Source: Pseudoflavonifractor sp047637855
Lineage (GTDB): Bacteria > Bacillota > Clostridia > Oscillospirales > Oscillospiraceae
DNA length: 8,175 bases
Assembly (NCBI GenBank): GCA_047637855.1
Contig: JBLJBF010000224.1
Location: 1 to 8,175 of the forward strand
Direction: 5' to 3'
Positions 1 to 5,359 of the stretch are shown here, piece by piece. Below the pieces are notes generated by a model. That model was given only the letters and a program-made list of their open reading frames with translations. It did not search any database and was not told where the DNA came from. Positions within the stretch are counted from its first letter, which is position 1; each line of letters opens with the position of its first letter. The position numbers and the translations under genes are program-made.

Positions 1-88
1 CGGTGAGGCCCACCAAATTTCCCAGGTCCTCTTGGGTCAGATTCTTCTGCTGTCTGAGCCGCGCGAGATTTGGGGCAAGCTGCTTCAT
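1..88 (-). CDS. XRE-family helix-turn-helix transcriptional regulator, N-terminal fragment
   Basis: Reading the minus strand from ATG at 88 gives 29 codons before the window edge, so only the N-terminus is seen and the rest lies to the left. The peptide includes LARLRQQKNLTQEDLGNLVG, the usual first half of an XRE/Cro-type helix-turn-helix: a basic first helix, then the LTQEDL start of the second helix, then the turn. A strong RBS (AAGGAGGG on the minus strand, plus positions 96-103) sits 7 nt before the ATG, and a plausible promoter lies behind it. The gene is divergent from the aldolase operon, so it could be a separate small regulator or toxin-antitoxin-type HTH protein, or it could help control the operon. 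Length and C-terminal domain are unknown. The family call is fairly safe; any regulatory target is a guess. Confidence 0.75.
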   Translation of the reverse strand, partial: MKQLAPNLARLRQQKNLTQEDLGNLVGLT

Positions 89-115
89 GGCGTCTCCCTC
101 CTTTTTAGTACTGCC

Positions 116-145
116 ATCATACCATGAGCGCCGCCCGGGGCGCAA
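116..145 (-). promoter_or_regulatory. Candidate sigma-A promoter of the divergent XRE gene
   Basis: On the minus strand TTGCGC (plus 140-145) and TATGAT (plus 116-121) are separated by 18 nt. This is a near-consensus -35/-10 pair whose predicted start point (about 109) lies just before the XRE gene's RBS. The spacer overlaps a GC-rich inverted repeat, GCGCC at 128-132 against GGCGC at 139-143, which could be a protein-binding site. This rests on consensus matching only. Confidence 0.45.
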
Positions 146-207
146 TCGACCCGGACGGGAACTACACATTCCATCCAAGTGCCAGTTGAGAAAGAGAGTG
201 ATACAGT

Positions 208-867
208 TTGGAGTCTTTGGATCGTATTAAGGAAGAGATCTGCCAGGTAGGCAGGCTCCTCTACGACAGGGGCTATGTAGTGAGCAACGACGGCAACATC
301 TCGGTCCGGGTGGCTGAAAGCGAGGTTTTGATCACCCCGTCCGGCGTAAGTAAAGGGCGCATGACCACCGACATGATGGTGCGCACCGATCTGGAGGGCA
401 ATATTTTGGAGGGAGACCGTTATCCCTCCAGCGAGAGCAAGATGCACCTGATGGTGCTGCGCAAGCGGCCCGACGTCATGAGCGTGGTCCATGCTCACCC
501 CCCCGTCTCCACCGCCTTCGCCATTGCCCGCCGCCCCTTGAAGGAGCGGTATCTGGCCGAGATGGTGGTGGGCCTGGGCGAGATTCCCGTCACCGAGTTC
601 GCCATGCCCTCCACCGATGAGGTTCCCCGCAGCGTGGAGCCCTTCGTTATGGACCACAGCGCTGTCCTCATTGCCAATCACGGCGCGCTCTCCTGGGGCC
701 CCTCACTCTGGTCGGCCTTTGACCGGCTGGAGGTAGTGGAGCAGACCGCCAAGGTATACCTTTATGTAAACCAGCTGGGCGGCGGCACAGAGATCAGCCC
801 CGCGCAGGCCGAGACGCTCCGCTCCATGACCGGCTTCTATCAGAAGCTGGCCGGGGCCAGGCAGTGA
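208..867 (+). CDS. Class II (zinc-dependent) sugar-phosphate aldolase, FucA/DrdA-like
   Basis: This is a 219-residue class II aldolase/adducin-fold enzyme, close to the usual size of L-fuculose-1-phosphate aldolase. Expected function: retro-aldol cleavage of a ketose-1-phosphate to DHAP plus a short aldehyde in the cytoplasm. Visible motifs are the phosphate-binding NDGN (27-30) and TPSG (43-46), the catalytic glutamate in PSSES (E76), zinc ligands H95 and H97 in HAH, and a third zinc ligand H158 in ANHGAL. These match FucA and the 5-deoxyribulose-1-phosphate aldolases better than the related MtnB dehydratase. The start is TTG at 208 because an in-frame TGA lies at 199-201; the only SD-like stretch is a weak purine run at 188-198. 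It overlaps the DeoR gene by 4 nt and shares the operon with an MtnA-family isomerase, which would supply its substrate. Family is confident; the exact substrate (5-deoxyribulose-1-P, methylthioribulose-1-P or ribulose-1-P) is inferred. Confidence 0.88.
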   Translation: MESLDRIKEEICQVGRLLYDRGYVVSNDGNISVRVAESEVLITPSGVSKGRMTTDMMVRTDLEGNILEGDRYPSSESKMHLMVLRKRPDVMSVVHAHPPVSTAFAIARRPLKERYLAEMVVGLGEIPVTEFAMPSTDEVPRSVEPFVMDHSAVLIANHGALSWGPSLWSAFDRLEVVEQTAKVYLYVNQLGGGTEISPAQAETLRSMTGFYQKLAGARQ

Positions 868-1670
868 AACGGGCGGAGCCGGCCGCGGCCTTGCTCGCCC
901 CCGAGCGCCGCGCCAAGATCATGGAGCTGCTGGGCCGGAATAAGAGCGTGCTTGTGAAGGACCTCTGCGAGGTCTTCTCGGTGACCGGGGAGACTGTGCG
1001 CAAGGACCTGGCCATTCTGGAGCAGGAGGGCAAGCTCATCAAGACCTACGGCGGCGCGTATATCCACCAGGGCGTCCGCAACGAGGTCGATATCACCATC
1101 CGGGAGTCCCTTCTCACCGAGGCCAAGGCCTCCATCGGCCGGGTCTGCGCGGAGCTGGTCCGCCAGGGGGACACCATTTCCCTGGACGAGAGCACCACCT
1201 GCCTTGCGATTGCGCGGCATCTGACGGAGTTTGAGGGGCTGACGGTGGTCACCAATTCCCTTAAAATCGCCAATCTGCTCTCCACGCGCTCCTCCTGTCG
1301 GCTCCACCTGGTCGGCGGCAAGCTGGACCGGAAGACCCAGTGCTTTGTGGGCCCCACTGCCGAGGAGGCACTGTGCACCTACTATGTGGACAAGGCCTTT
1401 GTCTCCTGCCGCGGCCTGAGCCGGGAGGGGGACATCACCGACGGGCTCCCCGTCAACGGCAGCCTGCGCCGCCTGATGCTCAGCCGCGCCAAGGTGCGCT
1501 ATCTGGTGGCCGACCGCACCAAGCTGGGCCTCACCGCCTTTTACCACATCTCGGGCTTTGACGGGCTGGACGCCGTCATCCTTGACACCCTGGACGACGA
1601 CTGGCGGGGCTTCTTCGCCCAGCGCGGCATCCGTGTGGTGGAGGCCATGCCGGCGGAGGGCGCGCTATGA
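864..1670 (+). CDS. DeoR/GlpR-family transcriptional regulator
   Basis: This 268-residue protein has the full DeoR layout. The N-terminal winged helix-turn-helix is at about 17-65, with VKDLCEVFSVTGETVRKDL as the recognition region and KLIKTYGGA as the wing. The C-terminal sugar-phosphate sensor domain shows the effector-pocket motifs DESTT (108-112), VVTNS (128-132), GG...FVGPTAEEAL (151-170), DKAFVSCRGLS (176-186) and VADRTK (215-220). Proteins of this family usually repress their own catabolic operon and release DNA on binding a phosphorylated sugar, so a pentose or ketose phosphate of this pathway is a likely inducer. The start chosen is GTG 864, overlapping the aldolase stop by 4 nt (translational coupling). 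An in-frame TTG at 891 would begin M-L-A-P-E-R-R, which resembles the typical family N-terminus more closely, so the first nine residues are uncertain. Its gene lies inside the operon, implying autoregulation. Confidence 0.93.
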   Translation: MKRAEPAAALLAPERRAKIMELLGRNKSVLVKDLCEVFSVTGETVRKDLAILEQEGKLIKTYGGAYIHQGVRNEVDITIRESLLTEAKASIGRVCAELVRQGDTISLDESTTCLAIARHLTEFEGLTVVTNSLKIANLLSTRSSCRLHLVGGKLDRKTQCFVGPTAEEALCTYYVDKAFVSCRGLSREGDITDGLPVNGSLRRLMLSRAKVRYLVADRTKLGLTAFYHISGFDGLDAVILDTLDDDWRGFFAQRGIRVVEAMPAEGAL

Positions 1671-2113
1671 CCTATACGGCGGAAGAGCTCATTGAAAAAC
1701 TGCGTCTGGAGCCCCACCCCGAGGGGGGCTGGTTTCGTTTTGTCTGGCGCTCCGGCGTGGGCGGCGGGGAAACCGACACGTGCAGCTACATCTACTACCT
1801 GCTCCGCAAAGGGGAGATTTCCCGCTGGCACAGGCTGGAGCCCAGCGAGGTCTGGTGCTGGCACCAGGGGGGCAGCCTGGAGATGACCTTGGGCGGCGGC
1901 GGGGATCTCCCCGTGGCCGGGCAAACGCTCCGGGTGGGGCCGCGGCTCGACGAGGGCGAGCAGTTCCAGCTGGCCGCCCCCGCCGGACAGTGGCAGACCA
2001 CCCGCGTGACAGACGGGGACTTTGTCCTGGTCTCCTGCGTGGTTGCCCCCGCCTTTCGGGACGAGGACTGCCTGCTCCCCGCCCACCCGCTTCCCAACGA
2101 GATTTACGGATAG
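1667..2113 (+). CDS. DUF985 (Cupin_5) family protein
   Basis: This 148-residue protein is about the normal size for single-domain DUF985 cupins. Family hallmarks visible are LEPHPEGGW (14-22), a tyrosine-rich YIYYLL strand (41-46), SRWHRL (52-57) followed by EVWCWHQGG (61-69), a PAGQWQ segment (105-110) that resembles the family's PaGxWq motif, and SCVVAPAF with RDED (123-134). H55 and H66 are positioned to line the cupin barrel. No reaction is firmly known for this family; sugar-nucleotide or sugar-phosphate binding, isomerisation or epimerisation have been suggested from the fold. ATG 1667 overlaps the DeoR stop by 4 nt (ATGA), so it is co-translated with the regulator and sits between it and the dehydrogenase. 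That placement suggests a role on a pathway intermediate, but the substrate cannot be read from sequence. Family call is strong; function is unknown. Confidence 0.85.
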   Translation: MTYTAEELIEKLRLEPHPEGGWFRFVWRSGVGGGETDTCSYIYYLLRKGEISRWHRLEPSEVWCWHQGGSLEMTLGGGGDLPVAGQTLRVGPRLDEGEQFQLAAPAGQWQTTRVTDGDFVLVSCVVAPAFRDEDCLLPAHPLPNEIYG

Positions 2114-2117
2114 GAGG
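2112..2117 (+). promoter_or_regulatory. RBS fixing the start of the dehydrogenase
   Basis: A perfect AGGAGG overlaps the cupin's TAG stop codon and ends 7 nt before ATG 2125. It decides the start: the same frame is open back to ATG 1780, but that extension runs through the cupin gene and encodes Pro/Arg/Gly-rich nonsense. Confidence 0.85.
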
Positions 2118-2124
2118 CAAACCC

Positions 2125-2883
2125 ATGGACCTCTCACTTTTTTCCCTGGAGGGTAAGGTAGCTCTGGTCACCGGCGTGAGCCGGGGTCTGGGTCAGGCCA
2201 TGGCCGTGGCCCTCGCCGGTGCCGGGGCCGACATCGTGGGCGTGGGCCAGCGCGGCATGGGGGAGACCAAGGGTATGGCAGAGGCCCTGGGCCGCCGGGC
2301 CTATGAGATCACGGCCGACCTGGGCGACCGGGAGGCCGTCCCCGCCGTGGCCGCCCAGGCCATCGCCGCTTTCGGCCATGTGGACATTCTGGTCAACAAC
2401 GCGGGCATCATCCGCCTCTCCCCCGCCGAGAACCACAGCATGGAGGACTTTGACGCCGTGATGGAGGTGAATCTCCGCTCCCTCTTCCTTTTGACAAGGG
2501 AGATCGGCGGGCAGATGATCGCCCTGGGCGGCGGCAAGATCATCAACACCTGCTCGGTCCAGTCCTGGAAGGGCGGCTCGGGAGACGCGGCCTACGTGGC
2601 CAGCAAGCACGCCGTAGCCGGGCTGACCCACGCCTTCGCCAACGAGTGGGGCAGGTACGGCATCTGCGTCAACGGCATCGCGCCGGGCTACATGGTCACA
2701 GACAACACGGGAAATCTCCGCAGGAACACCGACGCCGTGGCCGCCATCAACGAGCAGATCCCCATGGGCCGCTGGGGCGTCCCGGAGGACATGATGGGCC
2801 CGGTTGTCTTTCTCGCGTCCCGCGCGTCCGACTACGTCAACGGCCATCTGCTCACGGTGGACGGCGGATATATGAATTACTGA
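2125..2883 (+). CDS. Short-chain dehydrogenase/reductase, KduD-like
   Basis: This is a 252-residue classical SDR, almost the length of KduD (253). It has the cofactor motif TGVSRGLG (16-23), the D65 region, NNAG (91-94), structural N116, catalytic S144, Y157 and K161 (YVASK), and the C-terminal DYVNGHLLTVDGG (236-248). The N-terminal 'FSLEGKVALVTG', 'GHVDILVNNAGIIR', 'NEWGRYGICVNGIAPGYM', 'NT' and 'MGRWGVPEDMMGPVVFLAS' blocks closely follow the 2-dehydro-3-deoxy-D-gluconate 5-dehydrogenase (KduD) subfamily, which interconverts keto and hydroxy sugar acids with NAD(H). No KduI, pectin or hexuronate gene is nearby. Here it stands between a cupin and an MtnA-family isomerase, so it may instead act on a deoxyketose or reduce the aldehyde released by the aldolase; this is inference. 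SDR family is certain; KduD clade is likely; substrate is open. Confidence 0.88.
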   Translation: MDLSLFSLEGKVALVTGVSRGLGQAMAVALAGAGADIVGVGQRGMGETKGMAEALGRRAYEITADLGDREAVPAVAAQAIAAFGHVDILVNNAGIIRLSPAENHSMEDFDAVMEVNLRSLFLLTREIGGQMIALGGGKIINTCSVQSWKGGSGDAAYVASKHAVAGLTHAFANEWGRYGICVNGIAPGYMVTDNTGNLRRNTDAVAAINEQIPMGRWGVPEDMMGPVVFLASRASDYVNGHLLTVDGGYMNY

Positions 2884-2904
2884 AGAACGGAAAGGAGCCC
2901 ACCC

Positions 2905-3978
2905 ATGCCTGACTCTCTGACCAACGTCACCCACGTGGACAACATCCGCCTGGGTGACGACGGAAAAAGTGTGGTCATCATCGACCAGACCCGGCTTCCG
3001 GGCCGCACCGAGTACCTGACTCTCCGCACCCCCGAGGAGATGTACGAGGCCATTCTCCTCCTGCGGGTGCGGGGCGCGCCTGCCATCGGCATCTGCGCGG
3101 CCTACTGCGTCTACGCCCTCGCCGCCCAGACGGAGGAGCGCGATTACGCCGCCTTCGCCGCCAGGTTTCACCAGCACAAGGAGTATCTCAACTCCTCCCG
3201 TCCCACCGCCGTCAATCTCTCCTGGGCGCTAAACCGCATGGAGGGCGTGGTGGAGGCAAACGCCGACAAGCCGGTGGCAGAGATTACAGCGCTGCTGGGC
3301 AAGGAGTGCCGGGCCATTCACGAGGAAGATGTCGCCATGTGCCGGGCCATCTCAGAGCACGGCCTCACCCTCATCAAGGACGGTGACGGCATCCTCACCC
3401 ACTGCAACGCAGGCCCCCTGGCCACCTCCCGGTACGGTACCGCGCTGGGCCCCCTGTTTTTGGGCAAGGAACAGGGCATGGACTTCAAGGTCTTTGCCGA
3501 CGAGACCCGGCCCCTTCTCCAAGGCGCGCGCCTCACCTCCTACGAACTACAGAAGGCGGGTATCGACGTGACCCTCATCTGCGACAATATGGCGTCCATC
3601 GTCATGAAGAACGGCTGGATTCAGGCCTGTTTCGTGGGCTGCGACCGGGTGGCCGCCAACGGCGACGCCGCCAATAAGATCGGCACCAGCGGCGTGGCCA
3701 TTCTCGCCAGGCACTATGGCATCCCCTTCTACGTTCTGGGCCCCACCTCCACCATCGATATGAGGTGCAGGACGGGCGAGGACATCGAAATCGAGCTTCG
3801 GGACCCCAATGAGATCAAGAGCAAGTTCTACACCGAACCCATGGCTTTGCCCGAGGTCAAGTGCTACAACCCCGCCTTCGACGTGACCGACCACAGCCTT
3901 ATCGCAGGCATCGTCACCGAGAAGGGTATCTGCCGCGCCCCCTATACCGAGTCCCTGGCCGCCCTCTTCGCTGAATGA
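2905..3978 (+). CDS. mtnA: MtnA-family aldose-1-phosphate isomerase (methylthioribose-1-P / 5-deoxyribose-1-P isomerase)
   Basis: This 357-residue protein has the usual MtnA length and the eIF2B-alpha-like fold markers: RGAPAIG (56-62), LTHCNAG with catalytic cysteine C167, YGTALG (177-182), DETRPLLQGARLTSYEL (199-215), GCDRVAANGDAANKIGT with catalytic D247, PTSTID (280-285) and the terminal NPAFDVT (322-328). The family opens an aldose-1-phosphate to the matching ketose-1-phosphate; known substrates are 5-methylthioribose-1-P and 5-deoxyribose-1-P (DrdI in the 5-deoxyribose disposal route). ATG 2905 follows AAAGGAG (2891-2897) by 7 nt, 21 nt after the dehydrogenase. No other methionine-salvage genes (mtnK, mtnW, mtnX, mtnD) are nearby, while an aldolase is, so a DHAP-forming shunt is favoured over methionine salvage. 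GPLATSRYG and GTSGVAILA differ from the common MtnA consensus, consistent with a paralogue of altered specificity. The symbol names the family, not a proven substrate. Confidence 0.87.
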   Translation: MPDSLTNVTHVDNIRLGDDGKSVVIIDQTRLPGRTEYLTLRTPEEMYEAILLLRVRGAPAIGICAAYCVYALAAQTEERDYAAFAARFHQHKEYLNSSRPTAVNLSWALNRMEGVVEANADKPVAEITALLGKECRAIHEEDVAMCRAISEHGLTLIKDGDGILTHCNAGPLATSRYGTALGPLFLGKEQGMDFKVFADETRPLLQGARLTSYELQKAGIDVTLICDNMASIVMKNGWIQACFVGCDRVAANGDAANKIGTSGVAILARHYGIPFYVLGPTSTIDMRCRTGEDIEIELRDPNEIKSKFYTEPMALPEVKCYNPAFDVTDHSLIAGIVTEKGICRAPYTESLAALFAE

Positions 3979-3993
3979 CCGCCCTTACGGCGG
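3979..3993 (+). other. Small hairpin between isomerase and binding-protein genes
   Basis: CCGCC (3979-3983) and GGCGG (3989-3993) form a 5-bp GC stem with a 5-nt loop immediately after the isomerase stop codon. No U-tract follows, so it is not a convincing terminator. It could mildly stabilise the 3' end of the upstream message or separate expression of the enzyme and transporter modules. Confidence 0.25.
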
Positions 3994-4010
3994 CTTACAG
4001 GTATATGATT

Positions 4011-4017
4011 AAGGAGG
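4011..4017 (+). promoter_or_regulatory. RBS of the binding-protein gene
   Basis: AAGGAGG lies 3 nt before ATG 4021 and 9 nt before a second in-frame ATG at 4027. The usual spacing favours 4027, which also gives a standard lipoprotein signal peptide beginning M-K-L-G-K-K. Confidence 0.75.
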
Positions 4018-4026
4018 AAAATGAAC

Positions 4027-5229
4027 ATGAAACTTGGTAAGAAACTGGCTGCGCTGCTCCTCTCCGCGTCCATGCTCTTCGCCCTGGCCGCCTGCGGCAA
4101 CGCAGGCACTCCCGGCACCAGCTCCCCCGCCCCCAGCGGCTCCGGTTCTCCCGCCCCCTCGGGCAGCACCGCCCCCTCCCCCTCGCCCTCCGGCCCCGCC
4201 CCCATGAAGATCGCCATCGTCACCAGCCCCAATACCGTGGACGACGGCTCCTTCAACGAGAACAACTATGACGGCATCCTCAGCTTCATCGCCGCCCGGG
4301 GCAAGATCGACAGCGTGACCCCTGTCCAGGAGCCCACCGGCGACCCCTCCGCCGCCGTCCAGGCCGTGACCGCCGTTGTGGCCGACTACGACGTGCTGGT
4401 CTGCACCGGGTTCCAGTTCGCGGGCATCGCCACCGTCGCCAAGGAAAACCCCACCAAGAAGTTTATCCTGGTGGACTCCTTCCCCTCCGCTGACGGGAAG
4501 GACGTGGAGCTGGAGAACGTCTACGCCATGCAGTTTGCCGAGAACGAGAGCGGCTTCTTCGCCGGCGTGTCCGCCGCCCTTGAGACCAAGACCGGCAAGG
4601 TCGCCGTGGTGAACGGCGTCGCCTATCCCTCCAATGTCAACTACCAGTTCGGCTTTGAGTCGGGCGTGAATTACGCCGTCAAGCATCTGGGCGCCAAGGC
4701 CGAGATCGTGGAGATCGCCTCCTATGCCGGCACCGACGTGACCGGGGCCAACGTGGGCGGCAACTACACCGGCAACTTCGGCGACGAGGCCGCCGGCAAG
4801 GTGGTGGGCAACGCCCTGATTCAGAAGGGCTGCGACATTATCTTTGTGGCCGCCGGCGCTTCGGGCAACGGCGTGTTCACCGCCGCCAAGGAGGCGGGCA
4901 GCGTGAAGGTCATCGGCTGCGACGTGGATCAGTACAACGACGGCGTCAACGGCTCGTCCAACATCATGCTCACCAGCGTACTCAAGAACATGGCCATCAA
5001 CGTGGAGCGGCAGCTCAACGCCGTGGTTGACGGCTCCTTCAAAGGCGGCAACGTGGTGCTCCACGCCGACACCGACTCCACCGGCTATGTCGCCGCCGAG
5101 GGCCGCCAGCAGCTCAGCGCCGCGACCCTGAAGACCCTGGGCGACCTCTATCCCAAGGTGAAGGACGGCACCATCGTACCCGCCGCCAACTTCAGCGGCA
5201 CCACCCCCGAGGCGTTCCCCGGCCTGTAA
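4027..5229 (+). CDS. BMP/PnrA-type nucleoside-binding lipoprotein of an ABC importer
   Basis: This extracytoplasmic solute-binding protein of the Bmp/Med (PnrA-like) family has 400 residues from ATG 4027. The signal peptide has a KLGKK basic start, a hydrophobic core and the lipobox ALAAC (cysteine 23 is the predicted lipidated residue). Residues 24-59 are a flexible tether made only of Gly, Asn, Ala, Thr, Pro and Ser, including two copies of SPAPSGS. The binding domain starts near 60, with MKIAIVT, DDGSFNENNYDG (72-83), FILVDSFP (146-153), YAMQFAENESGFFAGVSAA (167-185) and VIGCDVDQ (295-302), whose Asp matches the ribose-contacting region of PnrA. The family binds purine or other nucleosides and passes them to a RbsA-like ATPase and two permeases, exactly the genes that follow. 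An alternative ATG at 4021 adds two residues. A strong terminator follows, so it is probably made in excess over the membrane parts. Ligand identity is inferred from family and context. Confidence 0.92.
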   Translation: MKLGKKLAALLLSASMLFALAACGNAGTPGTSSPAPSGSGSPAPSGSTAPSPSPSGPAPMKIAIVTSPNTVDDGSFNENNYDGILSFIAARGKIDSVTPVQEPTGDPSAAVQAVTAVVADYDVLVCTGFQFAGIATVAKENPTKKFILVDSFPSADGKDVELENVYAMQFAENESGFFAGVSAALETKTGKVAVVNGVAYPSNVNYQFGFESGVNYAVKHLGAKAEIVEIASYAGTDVTGANVGGNYTGNFGDEAAGKVVGNALIQKGCDIIFVAAGASGNGVFTAAKEAGSVKVIGCDVDQYNDGVNGSSNIMLTSVLKNMAINVERQLNAVVDGSFKGGNVVLHADTDSTGYVAAEGRQQLSAATLKTLGDLYPKVKDGTIVPAANFSGTTPEAFPGL

Positions 5230-5240
5230 GGCTCGGAGAG

Positions 5241-5280
5241 GACGGGGCCGAAATACGCGTATTTCGGCCCCGTCTTTTTT
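5241..5280 (+). terminator. Rho-independent terminator after the binding-protein gene
   Basis: Arms GACGGGGCCGAAATACG (5241-5257) and its exact complement (5258-5274) form a perfect, gapless 34-nt palindrome followed by six T (5275-5280). It begins 11 nt after the TAA. The tip pairs must open to give a loop, still leaving a stem of about 15 bp. Lying inside a transporter operon, it should act as a partial terminator, keeping binding-protein mRNA abundant relative to the ATPase and permeases. Confidence 0.92.
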
Positions 5281-5288
5281 CATTACAG

Positions 5289-5335
5289 CGCGCGGTGGGG
5301 TCACCGCGCGGCGGCGGCATGGCTCTCAGGCCGCC
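5289..5335 (+). other. Two tandem GC hairpins ahead of the ATPase gene
   Basis: CGCGCGGTG (5289-5297) pairs perfectly with CACCGCGCG (5302-5310) around a GGGT loop. GGCGGC (5313-5318) can pair with GCCGCC (5330-5335) around an 11-nt loop. Neither is followed by a T-run, so they are not ordinary terminators. They fill the gap between the terminator and the ATPase RBS (5343-5349) and may protect processed mRNA or tune read-through. No clear promoter is visible in the gap. Confidence 0.45.
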
Positions 5336-5359
5336 CTACCACAAAGGAGCGTGATGCGG

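Noticed and set aside
173..222. ATCCAA (173-178) / TTGGAT (217-222) inverted repeat as a start-codon-masking hairpin or riboswitch
   Set aside because: Only six pairs with arms almost 40 nt apart; that is expected by chance, and no riboswitch class core is visible.
3..230. 75-codon plus-strand open frame at the left edge
   Set aside because: It is the complement of the XRE gene plus the divergent spacer, lacks an RBS and resembles nothing.
1780..2124. Possible 115-residue N-terminal extension of the dehydrogenase
   Set aside because: The frame is open but overlaps the real cupin gene and reads as Pro/Arg/Gly-rich sequence; a perfect AGGAGG before ATG 2125 and the KduD-like N-terminus fix the start.
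2134..3177. 347-codon minus-strand open frame across the SDR and isomerase start
   Set aside because: Composition is typical of antisense reading of high-GC codons; no motif seen, and both plus-strand genes here have clear catalytic motifs and RBS.
4003..4008. TATGAT before the binding-protein gene as a promoter -10 box
   Set aside because: Transcription would begin within or after the RBS at 4011-4017, and no -35 box is found at suitable spacing upstream.
4084..4203. C-rich, repetitive tract as a DNA repeat or recombination site
   Set aside because: It is simply the coding sequence of the Ser/Pro/Ala/Gly tether of the lipoprotein, a common feature of such proteins in high-GC Clostridia; frame is intact.
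4009..5304. 431-codon open frame on the minus strand opposite the binding-protein gene
   Set aside because: Its product is a Gly/Ala/His/Val-rich antisense shadow of a GC-rich gene, with no recognisable domain and it runs through the terminator palindrome. The plus-strand lipoprotein explains the region.
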